Of a DNA stretch of 64,000 nt, positions 35,105-43,638 are shown piece after piece. The stretch covers positions 124,001 through 188,000 of the forward strand of contig NZ_JACIJO010000005.1 in assembly GCF_014206875.1 (NCBI RefSeq), given 5' to 3'. The DNA comes from Algoriphagus iocasae (GTDB lineage Bacteria; Bacteroidota; Bacteroidia; Cytophagales; Cyclobacteriaceae). The notes under the pieces were generated by a model that did no database searches, was not told the origin of the DNA, and saw only the letters and a list, made by a program, of their open reading frames with translations. The position numbers and the translations under genes are program-made. Positions within the stretch are counted from its first letter, which is position 1; each line of letters opens with the position of its first letter.

Positions 35105-38100
35105 TTACGCTTCGTTTTTGTCTTTATTTCTGATTTTGGTGAAGTACCAAACGTTTGGACTAACGTTGATCTCCTCCAATACGTGGTATGCTCTTTCCTC
35201 ATTTACTTCTTTCAAAGCAGAAGTGGTGTTCTCTTTGATCTTAAGCAATTGTGAAACCTTAGAGTTTGAATCATTCATATCTCCAAACACAAGGGCATCA
35301 GTAGGACAAGAAACAGCACAAGCTACGTTGATTTCTCCATCCTGAACTTTACGCTTCTCACGTTTCGCTGCTAGTTTACCAGCCTGGATTCTCTGCACAC
35401 ACATAGAGCATTTTTCCATAACACCTCTAGCACGTACAGTCACATCTGGATTCAATACCATCTTACCTAGATCATCATTTTGAGCTACATTGACAGCAAA
35501 GTCTTTGTTGTCATGGTATTTGAACCAGTTGAATCTACGTACTTTATAAGGACAGTTGTTTGCACAATATCTTGTTCCAATACATCTGTTGTAAGTCATC
35601 TGGTTTAGACCCTCAGAAGAGTGGGTCGTTGCAGCAACAGGACAAACAGTCTCACAAGGAGCGTTGTTACACTGCTGACACATCATCGGCTGGAATGTAA
35701 CTTCAGGATTTTCAGAAGCGACTTCCATTCCTCTCAAATCATCCGCAGGAGCATCAGAAGAATAATAACGGTCAATTCTGATCCAAGCCATTTCTCTTCT
35801 ATTCAAGACTTCCTGCTTTCCAACTACTGCCACGTTGTTTTCAACCTGACAAGCAACAGAACATGCAGAACATCCAATACAAGAGTTCATGTCGATAGCA
35901 AGACCCCAGTGATGTTGAGAATATTGGTGACCTGACCAAAGAGAGATTTTGCTTGGTTTCACAAATTCACCGTCTTTGTAGATCTCTGGGTGGTATCTAC
36001 CAGCACCAGCATCATTTTTATATTCAGCAAGAGTTGCTTCCTGAATCACATTCTCACGTCCCATAAAGGTTTGGTGAGTCTGAGTTCTAGCAATTCTATA
36101 AGCTTCGCCAGTAGCAGCAACTTCTACTCCGGCAGTAATATCAAAGTTTACAAAACCTTTAGAAGCGTCAAGCAATTCGTAGGCATTCACCCCTACTCCA
36201 TTTGCAACTCTTCCCGCCTTTGTTCTACCATATCCCAATGCCAAACCGAATGTTCCTTCAGCTTGTCCTGGTTGTACCAAAATTGGAACTACCAAAGATT
36301 TGCCATTGACAGAGATAGAAGCTTTTGAAGTTTCACCTTCGATCATGGTTACCCCATTTTCAGAAGCCCATTTCTGTGAAACTGTCAAATAGTTATCCCA
36401 AGTAGCTTTGGTAATTGGATCAGACATTTCCTGAAGCCAAGGCACGTTAGCGAAAGTACCGTTACCGATACCTACTTTCGTATACAATACCAATTCAGCA
36501 CCAGCATTGTCTGCTTTGTAGGTTTTTGCAACTGCAGCTGCAGCGGCACTCACATCTCCAACAGGAGCTAAAGGAGCGGTAGCAGTAGAGTTAATTGCAA
36601 AAACACCATTATATAAGGAGCGATCCCAGAATTCCTGGAAATCAGATCCTGTTTCAACTTGCGTGAAAATCTCAGATTCCCAGTTCAGTTGAAGGTATTC
36701 GTAATAATTTGAAGCTGCACCAGACCAAACCAAGAAAGAATCCTGAGCTTGTCTTGTATCAAACAAAGGAGAAATGGTAGGCTGTGCCAAAGAGTAATGT
36801 CCTTTCTTCGGTTCGAAGTCATTCCAAGACTCAAGGAAGTGATGATCTGGAGCTACCATTTGTACCAAGGAAGCTGTCTCATCCATGGTGCCATTAGTAG
36901 CGATACTTACCTTTGCTTTAGCAATACCTTCAGCAACTTCAGCACCTCTCGCAAAATCATAAACTGGGTTACAGTTATAGAAAATAACCGCTCCAACTTG
37001 TCCACCTTTCAATTCATTCACGAATTGGTTCATGCGGGCATCATCACCTTTACGGAAATTAACCGGAGAGTTAAAGTCTACTGTAGTTCCATTAGCACCT
37101 AAAAGTTCATTGATTGCATTTACTACAACCTGAACATTTGGATCATTTGATCCTGAAACTACCAAACCAGCAGACTTTGCAGTCCAAAGGTCATTTGCAG
37201 CTTTCTCCAAGTGTGCTACCTCAACTGCAGGAGCAGAAACTGTTGCAGCACCGGCTTTTTTAGCAATCGCATTATATAAAGCCAAAACTGCCAACCCGCT
37301 TTGAGAAGCTTTGATCGGAGTTCTGTAATCTGCGTTAGCACCAGTTAAGGAAAGATTGGATTCAAACTGATAATGTCTGGACATTTCAGGCTTTTCCTTG
37401 CTGATCTTTCTTGTTTTAGCATACTGTCCAGCAAATTCGATAGGAGAAATCCAAGTACCTAGGAAGTCAGCACCGAATGAAACGATGGTTTTAGCTTTGT
37501 CGAAAGAATAAGAAGGGATCACTGCAGAACCATAATAGGTTTCAGCAGCCTTAGAAATACCATAATTAGAAATCGGATCATATTGGATCACCTCAGCTCC
37601 TCCAATTGAATCAGACAATTGCTGAATCGCTTTAGAAGTAGAAGGAGAAAGAATGGTGTTAGAAACGATTTTTACTGAACCTGCAGAAGCAAGTTTTGAT
37701 TTCACCTGACCATCAAGGGTAGCCCAATCAGACTTTTCACCTGCGATATACGGTCCAGTTAATCTTTGCTTATCATAAAGAGAAAGAACAGATCCTTCTA
37801 CGATAGCATTGACTTTACCTTTATTAATAGGAGAAAGTGCGTTTCCGTCAATTTTGATAGGACGACCTTCTCTTGTTTTTACAACGATTGATGCATAATC
37901 ACCTCCTGATGAGAAAGTGGATGCATAATAATTAGGGATAGATGGGTTGACATCAACCGGCTTATTCACATAAGGAATAGCCTTTCTAACCGGAGCCTCA
38001 CAAGCTGCCAAAGATGCAGCTGCCAAGCTAAATCCCATCAACTTGAGAAAATCTCTTCTGGAGGCACTGCCATCCTCACTCAGTGAAGAAGGAAGTTCTG

Positions 38101-38188
38101 CGAACTCCTTATCGGCATGCTTTACAAACTCCGGATCGTTGCTAAGTTGCTCTAGCCCTTTCCAGTAGGTTTTTTTATTTTCCTTCAT
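35105..38188 (-). CDS. actB: Alternative complex III iron-sulfur/molybdopterin-like subunit ActB
   Basis: A 1027-residue periplasmic subunit. A Tat-type signal (SRRDFLKLMG, R44-R45) ends in a lipobox-like LAAC with C63, so it is probably exported folded and lipidated. Residues about 70-730 resemble a molybdopterin oxidoreductase that in this family carries no molybdenum cofactor. The C-terminal ferredoxin part has four cysteine groups (CIGCSACSVAC, CQQCNNAPCETVCP, CIGTRYCANNCPY, and CSMC with CAVSCP). In known enzymes these hold three [4Fe-4S] and one [3Fe-4S] cluster, linking quinol oxidation to the ActA hemes. Confidence 0.95.
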   Translation of the reverse strand: MKENKKTYWKGLEQLSNDPEFVKHADKEFAELPSSLSEDGSASRRDFLKLMGFSLAAASLAACEAPVRKAIPYVNKPVDVNPSIPNYYASTFSSGGDYASIVVKTREGRPIKIDGNALSPINKGKVNAIVEGSVLSLYDKQRLTGPYIAGEKSDWATLDGQVKSKLASAGSVKIVSNTILSPSTSKAIQQLSDSIGGAEVIQYDPISNYGISKAAETYYGSAVIPSYSFDKAKTIVSFGADFLGTWISPIEFAGQYAKTRKISKEKPEMSRHYQFESNLSLTGANADYRTPIKASQSGLAVLALYNAIAKKAGAATVSAPAVEVAHLEKAANDLWTAKSAGLVVSGSNDPNVQVVVNAINELLGANGTTVDFNSPVNFRKGDDARMNQFVNELKGGQVGAVIFYNCNPVYDFARGAEVAEGIAKAKVSIATNGTMDETASLVQMVAPDHHFLESWNDFEPKKGHYSLAQPTISPLFDTRQAQDSFLVWSGAASNYYEYLQLNWESEIFTQVETGSDFQEFWDRSLYNGVFAINSTATAPLAPVGDVSAAAAAVAKTYKADNAGAELVLYTKVGIGNGTFANVPWLQEMSDPITKATWDNYLTVSQKWASENGVTMIEGETSKASISVNGKSLVVPILVQPGQAEGTFGLALGYGRTKAGRVANGVGVNAYELLDASKGFVNFDITAGVEVAATGEAYRIARTQTHQTFMGRENVIQEATLAEYKNDAGAGRYHPEIYKDGEFVKPSKISLWSGHQYSQHHWGLAIDMNSCIGCSACSVACQVENNVAVVGKQEVLNRREMAWIRIDRYYSSDAPADDLRGMEVASENPEVTFQPMMCQQCNNAPCETVCPVAATTHSSEGLNQMTYNRCIGTRYCANNCPYKVRRFNWFKYHDNKDFAVNVAQNDDLGKMVLNPDVTVRARGVMEKCSMCVQRIQAGKLAAKREKRKVQDGEINVACAVSCPTDALVFGDMNDSNSKVSQLLKIKENTTSALKEVNEERAYHVLEEINVSPNVWYFTKIRNKDKNEA

Positions 38189-38227
38189 TTTATGATCTAG
38201 GAATGAATTTGCAAAAAGGATAATGAA

Positions 38228-39493
38228 TTAATAGTGGCACTTAGCACATTCAAGCCCACCGATGTCTTTCACCTTTAGGGCATCTTTTGAATCCACATGA
38301 ATCTGTACCAACTTATCATAATAGGCATTGCCTTCAGTAGCAATTTCGGTTTGTCTGTGACAATCGATACACCAGCCCATAGTCAAAGCACTATGCTGAC
38401 CTACCACTTCCATTTCCTGAATAGGGCCGTGGCAAGTTTGACACTCAATTCCACCCACTTTCACGTGTTGAGAGTGGTTGAAGTAAGCTAAATCCGGAAG
38501 GTTGTGAACACGTACCCACTCGATTGGAGTGTTGTTATCCACAGCATCATAGATTTTCTGAATTTCTGGAGAAACTCCTTCTTTACCTTGTACATTCTGC
38601 ACGTGTGTGTGACAGTTCATACAAATGTTTGGAGAAGGAATATTTGCTGACCTACCGATCTCAACACCAGTATGGCAATACTGACATTCTATTTCTAAGG
38701 TACCAGCATGAAGTTTATGAGAATAAGCAATTGGCTGAGTTGGAGCATATCCTTGTTGAACACCAACAGAATATAATCCGTCAATTGCGGTCTTAGCTAC
38801 CAAAGCAACTACCAGAGCAGTCACAATAATGATGAATCCATCACTTTTTAAAACTTTGCCAAGATTGAATTTTTGAGAAACGAACTCTTGATCATCTTCA
38901 TCCAGCTCTTGCTTGTTCAAGTATTTGGTCAATACAGAAATGATCAAGCCCAATACTGTCAAAATCAAAAGTAGGACAACAACCAAAACTACAAGGATCA
39001 CTGTCAGGTATTCACTTGGAATCCCTCCAGCGGCAGCTACTTCACCGCCTTCAGTTCCAGCAGCCGCCGCTGCTGCTGCAGCTGGGTCTACTTTGTCACC
39101 AAATTCGATATAAGCCAACAAATTGTTTAAATCATCGTCTGATAAAAACTCGTGAGCCGGCATGGCTGTATTGTTGTAATCTTTGTAAAGCTTAGTATAG
39201 TAAGCATCACCCGAAGCAAGGACTACTCCAGAGTTTTTGATAAACTTTTTCACATTGTCAGCAGGCTGTCTGTCCGTAGCTCCTCTCAAAGCTGGACCAA
39301 CTAACTTCTGATCTAATCTGTGGCATGTTTTACAATTTGCATTGAATACAGTCTTACCTGCTGCTACTGCTTCATCGCTACTATCAACTGCAGGGTCAGC
39401 GGCAAATGCCTGAATCCCTATCAGCATGAAAAACAGCACTGCCAGTGTGTGGAAATTCCATCGAACCCCTACTAACGAGCGTTTGGATAACAT
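38228..39493 (-). CDS. actA: Alternative complex III multiheme cytochrome c, ActA
   Basis: A 421-residue cytochrome with six CxxCH sites: CKTCH (C54) in an N-terminal class I cytochrome domain, then CQYCH, CMNCH, CQTCH, CIDCH and CAKCH in the pentaheme part after a membrane helix (about 160-185). A low-complexity Ala/Gly hinge joins the first domain to the helix. The ATG at 39493 starts a normal signal peptide (ends near QAFAA); a longer frame to 39571 would span the promoter. As first gene of the cluster it sits right behind a near-consensus promoter. Confidence 0.93.
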   Translation of the reverse strand: MLSKRSLVGVRWNFHTLAVLFFMLIGIQAFAADPAVDSSDEAVAAGKTVFNANCKTCHRLDQKLVGPALRGATDRQPADNVKKFIKNSGVVLASGDAYYTKLYKDYNNTAMPAHEFLSDDDLNNLLAYIEFGDKVDPAAAAAAAAGTEGGEVAAAGGIPSEYLTVILVVLVVVLLLILTVLGLIISVLTKYLNKQELDEDDQEFVSQKFNLGKVLKSDGFIIIVTALVVALVAKTAIDGLYSVGVQQGYAPTQPIAYSHKLHAGTLEIECQYCHTGVEIGRSANIPSPNICMNCHTHVQNVQGKEGVSPEIQKIYDAVDNNTPIEWVRVHNLPDLAYFNHSQHVKVGGIECQTCHGPIQEMEVVGQHSALTMGWCIDCHRQTEIATEGNAYYDKLVQIHVDSKDALKVKDIGGLECAKCHY

Positions 39494-39537
39494 ATTATAG
39501 CTAATTAAATAGTTTATGCGGTTTTCAATAACCCCTG

Positions 39538-39568
39538 CAAAGGTACTACCCGGGCTCAATTTTTCAAA
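39538..39568 (-). promoter_or_regulatory. Promoter of the act-cox respiratory cluster
   Basis: On the minus strand TTTG (39565-39568) is followed after exactly 19 bases by TACCTTTG (39538-39545), a full match to the Bacteroidota -33 and -7 elements. Transcription would begin near 39531, about 38 bases before the actA ATG. Confidence 0.75.
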
Positions 39569-39813
39569 CAAGTATTCAATTCAAATAACCGGGTCATTCC
39601 TTAACAAAAACCGAGTTTAGCCTACTGATTTTCAATATTTTACAGGATATTTAATTGAAGAAATTTTATTTAGAATCTTTATAAATAAAATGTATTCCAA
39701 TTTGAATTCGAACTACAGAATCATATCCTCGTATTTAGATTTTTTTTCGTAATGGAAATCAAGAGTTTGAGGGTTCTAATTACATAATCCCTTAAAAATA
39801 AATCAAGGTAGTT

Positions 39814-39843
39814 TTGCTTCAAAAAAGATATTCTCTAGATTTG
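39814..39843 (+). promoter_or_regulatory. Promoter of the tRNA-Cys gene
   Basis: TTG (39814-39816), 19 bases, then TAGATTTG (39836-39843), a full Bacteroidota promoter match. The predicted start is near 39850, about ten bases before the tRNA 5' end. Confidence 0.7.
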
Positions 39844-39860
39844 CATTCCATTTCCAAAAT

Positions 39861-39931
39861 GGTCGAGTGGCCGAGTGGCTAGGCAGAGGTCTGCAAAACC
39901 TTGTACAGCGGTTCGAATCCGCTCTCGACCT
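39861..39931 (+). tRNA. tRNA-Cys (GCA)
   Basis: The 71-base sequence folds as a cloverleaf: acceptor GGTCGAG / CTCGACC, anticodon stem GAGGT / ACCTT around loop CTGCAAA with anticodon GCA, and T arm CAGCG-GTTCGAATC-CGCTC-like with GTTCGAATC. The D loop has GTGGCTAGGC. No CCA is encoded, so it is added after transcription. It is a single tRNA with its own promoter and terminator. Confidence 0.95.
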
Positions 39932-39935
39932 CATC

Positions 39936-39967
39936 AAAAAAGCATCTCGATTTCGGGATGCTTTTTG
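39936..39967. terminator. Terminator after tRNA-Cys
   Basis: AAAAAGCATC / GATGCTTTTT with an internal complementary loop (TCGATTTCGG) and T run. It can serve the tRNA and the convergent barrel gene. Confidence 0.82.
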
Positions 39968-39997
39968 CATTTAAATAACTTTTAATAATTAAGAAAG

Positions 39998-40594
39998 TTA
40001 AAAAGAATATCCGACACCAAACTGAACACCTATCTCTTGCAAAATTTGCTTGTAATTCCCCTCTTTCTCAAAAGGAATGACATTATGCCTTTTGTAATTG
40101 GGGAAAATGGAGAAGGAAAGTTTATCTGCATTCAATTTTGCCCCTAGCCCCGCCAAATAACCAAACCCGCTTTGGTCGGAGAAATTATTACCATCGGAAA
40201 GCTGGAAATCAACCACAGGTCCAGCCGCTGCATAAAAAATTTTCCCTAAAGAATATTCTGCATAGATAGGGATGGAAAGCAACTTGAAATCAGGATTATG
40301 GGAATAGCCATACAAGCAATTTATACATGGCGGAAAATTAGGACTGTATTTTACTTGCGCAAAGGAATAATTCAAACCTCCATTTAGCAAGAATTTCTCA
40401 CTTATACTTTTCGAAAGCAGAACACCTACCTCCATCAAATTCTCAATATCCACAGAGCTCGCTCCATCTAAAGGTGTGTCCCAATTGGCCATAGCTCCTG
40501 AAACTCCAAAGTGCCCTTTCACTTTAAAACCTGATTGAGCATTCAGCGATAAACTAACAAAAAACAGGAAGGACAGTAAGATTATATTTTTCAT
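39998..40594 (-). CDS. Small outer-membrane beta-barrel protein
   Basis: A 198-residue exported protein. A signal peptide (MKNIILLSFLFFVSLSLNAQ) is followed by strands with alternating hydrophobic residues (FKVKGHFGVSGAMANW, FLLNGGLNYSFAQVKY, IPIYAEYSLGKIFYAAAGPVVDFQL, FGYLAGLGAKLNADKLSFSIFPNYKR) and a terminal Phe (VQFGVGYSF). This is the layout of OmpA/opacity-like eight-strand barrels (porin-family-like). A CINC motif in a loop could form a disulfide. Function unknown. Confidence 0.8.
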   Translation of the reverse strand: MKNIILLSFLFFVSLSLNAQSGFKVKGHFGVSGAMANWDTPLDGASSVDIENLMEVGVLLSKSISEKFLLNGGLNYSFAQVKYSPNFPPCINCLYGYSHNPDFKLLSIPIYAEYSLGKIFYAAAGPVVDFQLSDGNNFSDQSGFGYLAGLGAKLNADKLSFSIFPNYKRHNVIPFEKEGNYKQILQEIGVQFGVGYSF

Positions 40595-40683
40595 AAGTAA
40601 AAGTTAAAGATAGTTTAGCCAGTACGGGAGAATTATCCTACCTGCTACATCTGGTTCTTAAAAACAACATTTTCTAACAAGTC

Positions 40684-40701
40684 CTGCTTCTGGAGAAGCA
40701 G
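40684..40701. repeat. Perfect 8-base inverted repeat
   Basis: CTGCTTCT-GG-AGAAGCAG has only two unpaired bases between its arms. It lies between the barrel gene's ATG and the rpsA terminator, with no T run on either strand, so it is not a standard terminator. Confidence 0.5.
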
Positions 40702-40770
40702 AACAACAATAAAAAGTAATTGCCGCCTATGCCTTTGTGTTACCTTCGCGATCTCAAGATTAAAAAACAA

Positions 40771-40800
40771 AAAAACGCCGACTTTTCAGCCGGCGTTTCT
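40771..40800 (-). terminator. Terminator of rpsA
   Basis: AAACGCCG / CGGCGTTT around a ten-base loop with flanking A and T runs, 31 bases after the rpsA stop. Confidence 0.85.
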
Positions 40801-40830
40801 AATATTAAATTTCAAATTTTAAATCTGAAA

Positions 40831-42594
40831 TTATTTTTTTCCTTCCATTTGCTCTTTCAATTGAGTCAAAGCGTCCAAGTCACCAAGGGTAGACTTCTCA
40901 GCTGGAGCAGAAGTAGAAGAAGAAGTCTCAGACTTTTTCTTTGCTTCTTTCTTAGCTGGCTTCGCTTCTTCTTTGAATGTAGCAGTGTGAGAAAGGACAA
41001 TTCTCTTATCATCTTTAGAGAATTCAGTTACTTTGAAGTCTTCAGACTCTCCAGCTTCCACTTGAGATCCGTCAGCTTTCTCTAGGTTTTTGATGGTTGC
41101 GAAACCTTCAAGACCGTAAGGAAGTTCAAGAACTGCTCCTTTATCATTTTTAGAAACTACAGTACACTTGTGAACAGATCCTACCGGGAATACATTCTCG
41201 AAAGTATCCCATGGATTCTCTTCCAATTGCTTGTGACCAAGTGCCAATCTTCTGTTGTCTACGTCAAGTTCCAAAACTGCTACTTCTAGCTCGTCTCCAA
41301 CTTTCACAAACTCAGATGGGTGCTTGATTTTCTTAGTCCAAGAAAGATCAGATACGTGAACCAAACCATCGATACCTTCTTCCAATTCAAGGAATAGACC
41401 GAAGTTAGTCAAGTTTCTTACCACACCTTTATGCTTAGTACCAACAGCGTACTTAGTACCCATGTCGTTCTTAGTCCAAGGATCTTCAGTCAATTGCTTG
41501 ATACCCAAAGACATTTTTCTTTCGTCTTTATCCAAAGTCAATACTACTGCATCGATTTCGTCACCAACTTTCACGAAGTCAGCAGGGTTTCTCAAGTGCT
41601 GAGACCAGCTCATTTCAGAAACGTGGATCAAACCTTCAACACCTGGAGCAAGCTCAAGGAATGCACCGTAGTCAGCTACGTTTACAATCTTACCTCTTAC
41701 TTTAGAACCAACTTCAAGGTTAGAAGCCAAAGAATCCCAAGGATGAGCAGTCAACTGCTTCATACCCAAAGAAATTCTCTTCTTGTCATCATCAAAGTCA
41801 AGAACAACGATCTGAACTTTCTGATCAAGCTGCAATACTTCTTCTGGATGATTGATACGTCCCCAAGAAATGTCTGTGATGTGAAGTAGACCATCTACAC
41901 CACCCAAATCGATGAATACACCGAAGTTGGTCATGTTCTTGATCACACCTTCCAATACTTGACCTTTTTCTAGGTTGTTTAGGATCTCTGCTTTCTGCTT
42001 CTCAAGATCTTTCTCGATCAACACTTTGTGAGATACTACTACGTTATCATTAGCGTGGTTGATTTTCACCACTTTCACTTCCATTTTCTTACCTACATAG
42101 ATATCGAAATCTCTGATAGGCTTCACGTCGATCTGAGAACCTGGCAAGAATGCCTCTACACCGTAGATATCTACGATCAAACCACCCTTTGTTCTTCTCT
42201 TCACCAAACCTTCGATCACATTGTCATTCTCAAGAGCATCTTCGATGTCCTGCCATGCACGTACGATCTTAGCTTTCTTACGGGAAAGGATCAATTGACC
42301 CAAAGCATTTTCTTGCTCCTCGATGAATACCTCCACCTCGTCACCTGGCTTGATACCAGCTACGTCACGGAATTCACTCAAAGGAACCAAACCGTCAGAT
42401 TTGAAGCCAATGTTGATGATAACATCTTTGTCATTTACTCCTACTACTACACCTTTGATCACTTCTTTTTCAGTGATTTCATTTAGTGTACCAGCATACA
42501 TCGCTTCCATCTGAGCTTTTTGCTCTTTTGAATAGCCTTCTCCAAAACCTTTGGTTTCGAAGTTGTCCCAGTTAAAATCTTCTTTGTTAGACAT
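40831..42594 (-). CDS. rpsA: 30S ribosomal protein S1
   Basis: A 587-residue protein made of six S1 (OB-fold) repeats, such as KGVVVGVNDKDVIINIGFKSDG, EGLVKRRTKGGLIVDIYG, EGVIKNMTNFGVFIDLGGVDGLLHITD, GKIVNVADYGAFLEL, GVVRNLTNFGLFLELEEGIDGLVHVSD and CTVVSKNDKGAVLEL. An acidic N-terminus precedes and a Lys/Ala/Ser-rich tail (about 545-587) follows. S1 helps load mRNA on the ribosome; in Bacteroidota, where Shine-Dalgarno sequences are weak, it is thought to matter especially. The leader contains a hairpin and a good -7 box. Confidence 0.97.
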   Translation of the reverse strand: MSNKEDFNWDNFETKGFGEGYSKEQKAQMEAMYAGTLNEITEKEVIKGVVVGVNDKDVIINIGFKSDGLVPLSEFRDVAGIKPGDEVEVFIEEQENALGQLILSRKKAKIVRAWQDIEDALENDNVIEGLVKRRTKGGLIVDIYGVEAFLPGSQIDVKPIRDFDIYVGKKMEVKVVKINHANDNVVVSHKVLIEKDLEKQKAEILNNLEKGQVLEGVIKNMTNFGVFIDLGGVDGLLHITDISWGRINHPEEVLQLDQKVQIVVLDFDDDKKRISLGMKQLTAHPWDSLASNLEVGSKVRGKIVNVADYGAFLELAPGVEGLIHVSEMSWSQHLRNPADFVKVGDEIDAVVLTLDKDERKMSLGIKQLTEDPWTKNDMGTKYAVGTKHKGVVRNLTNFGLFLELEEGIDGLVHVSDLSWTKKIKHPSEFVKVGDELEVAVLELDVDNRRLALGHKQLEENPWDTFENVFPVGSVHKCTVVSKNDKGAVLELPYGLEGFATIKNLEKADGSQVEAGESEDFKVTEFSKDDKRIVLSHTATFKEEAKPAKKEAKKKSETSSSTSAPAEKSTLGDLDALTQLKEQMEGKK

Positions 42595-42617
42595 AATAGT
42601 AAAACTCTGAATATCAA

Positions 42618-42639
42618 CAGCCTTAGAGTCATCAGGCTG
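42618..42639 (-). promoter_or_regulatory. Hairpin in the rpsA leader
   Basis: CAGCCT / AGGCTG with a ten-base loop, 24-45 bases before the rpsA ATG. No T run follows in the direction of rpsA. S1 represses its own mRNA in other bacteria by binding structured leaders; that this one does so is inference. Confidence 0.4.
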
Positions 42640-42705
42640 AGGTTTTTTAGTTTTTGATAAATGCTTCTAGTCACCTAAAAACATCCCGCCCACTCGAACG
42701 GACTG

Positions 42706-42735
42706 CAAAGGTACGGAAATTCTTTTATTTCGTAA
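42706..42735 (-). promoter_or_regulatory. rpsA promoter
   Basis: TACCTTTG (42706-42713) on the minus strand is a full -7 match, with TTA (42733-42735), one base from the -33 TTG, exactly 19 bases upstream. Confidence 0.6.
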
Positions 42736-42828
42736 ATCCACAGCAAAAAAATCAAAAATCTATCCCCATTCTTCCAGATCAACAATTGGCAATCATCCGA
42801 AATCTCCTGTAAATTGATAGAAACGAAA

Positions 42829-42860
42829 AGCCCTATCCCACCAAACAGTGAAATAGGGCT
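42829..42860 (-). terminator. Terminator-like hairpin, minus strand, without a gene before it
   Basis: AGCCCTAT / ATAGGGCT is a perfect eight-base stem with a 16-base loop; on the minus strand it is followed by a T-rich stretch (TTTTCGTTT). It could stop read-through antisense to the acyltransferase gene. Confidence 0.4.
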
Positions 42861-42882
42861 AATGCAAGCAAAGAGTTAAAAT

Positions 42883-42890
42883 TAAATTTG
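42883..42890 (+). promoter_or_regulatory. Possible -7 element of the acyltransferase gene
   Basis: TAAATTTG matches TAnnTTTG, 28 bases before the ATG at 42919. No TTG is present at the usual distance upstream. Confidence 0.35.
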
Positions 42891-42918
42891 AACCCAAAAT
42901 TACCACTATTCAGTTAGC

Positions 42919-43638
42919 ATGAAAATTCTTCAGGCACTATTTACTGTCTATTCATTAGTGATATTCGTCGTTTTGATGCTTTTGTTAGGGTTATTCATTG
43001 TGATCCCACTATTGATCAGCCCAAAAGCAGGAGAAATTTCTTTCTTTTTTATTCGTCTTTGGGCAAGAACTTGGGCTTTTCTCTCCGGCTTTAGATTCGA
43101 GATTCATGGGAGAGAAAATATTGATCAAAAGCAACCCTACATTTACATTTTTAATCATCGGTCATTTTTTGATGCGCCAGTGATCCCAGTTGCTATTCCT
43201 CAGCAAGTCCGTGCCCTAGGCAAAAAAGAACTTTCGAAAATCCCATTTTTTGGTTGGATCGTAGGAAAAGCAGCGGTTTGGGTAGATCGTGATAATCCTG
43301 AGTCCCGAAAAGAAAGCATTAAAAAGCTTATTAAAATATTGGAATTGGGGATTTCAATTGTAGTTGCTCCTGAAGGAACAAGAAATGACACCCAAGAAAC
43401 CTTGCTCCCTTTTCAGAAAGGGGTATTTAGGCTATCTAAAGAAACTGGAATCCCTATTTTACCCATAGCGGTAATTGGAGCCGATCATATTCACAAGCGA
43501 GGGACATTTTTATTGAGTCCAGGCAAAGTAAACATCTATTTTTCTCAAGCTATTTATCCAAATCCGGATATTTCGGTTGATCAATTAGCTGAAAAATGCA
43601 GAAATAGATTGGAGGCGATGATTCTTACTCAAGAATAA
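42919..43638 (+). CDS. 1-acyl-sn-glycerol-3-phosphate acyltransferase (PlsC family)
   Basis: A 239-residue membrane-bound acyltransferase that adds the second acyl chain in phosphatidate synthesis. An N-terminal helix region (5-33) precedes the catalytic NHRSFFD (79-85, H80 and D85) and substrate motif PEGTR (151-155). PIAVIG is also in place. Its 3' end overlaps the 3' end of the convergent interrupted gene by 14 bases. No other lipid gene is adjacent. Confidence 0.92.
   Translation: MKILQALFTVYSLVIFVVLMLLLGLFIVIPLLISPKAGEISFFFIRLWARTWAFLSGFRFEIHGRENIDQKQPYIYIFNHRSFFDAPVIPVAIPQQVRALGKKELSKIPFFGWIVGKAAVWVDRDNPESRKESIKKLIKILELGISIVVAPEGTRNDTQETLLPFQKGVFRLSKETGIPILPIAVIGADHIHKRGTFLLSPGKVNIYFSQAIYPNPDISVDQLAEKCRNRLEAMILTQE

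Larger units (their letters stand above)
39494..39860. other. Divergent intergenic region between actA and tRNA-Cys
   Basis: Apart from the two promoters listed separately, this 367-base AT-rich stretch shows no convincing ORF, RNA gene or repeat. Confidence 0.6.
42595..42918. other. rpsA leader and rpsA/plsC divergent region
   Basis: This 324-base gap holds the rpsA leader (about 105 bases from the predicted start to the ATG), its -7 box, a long-stem hairpin at 42829-42860 and a possible -7 element for the acyltransferase. No small ORF is convincing. Confidence 0.5.

Noticed and set aside
35105-38188. Plus-strand ORFs opposite ActB (for example 36749-37102)
   Set aside because: They are shadows of a clearly real coding frame and show no motifs.
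39056-39090. Tandem GCN-like repeat (run of alanine codons)
   Set aside because: It encodes the flexible Ala-rich hinge of ActA, not an independent repeat element.
39494-39860. Candidate small RNA or ORF upstream of tRNA-Cys
   Set aside because: Only an 11-codon frame and AT-rich sequence were seen, with no stable hairpin outside the promoters.
40720-41085. Plus-strand ORF and promoter-like TTG-N18-TACCTTCG at 40720-40748
   Set aside because: The frame is the shadow of rpsA and a transcript from the box would meet a terminator within about 30 bases. The -7 box also has a mismatch.
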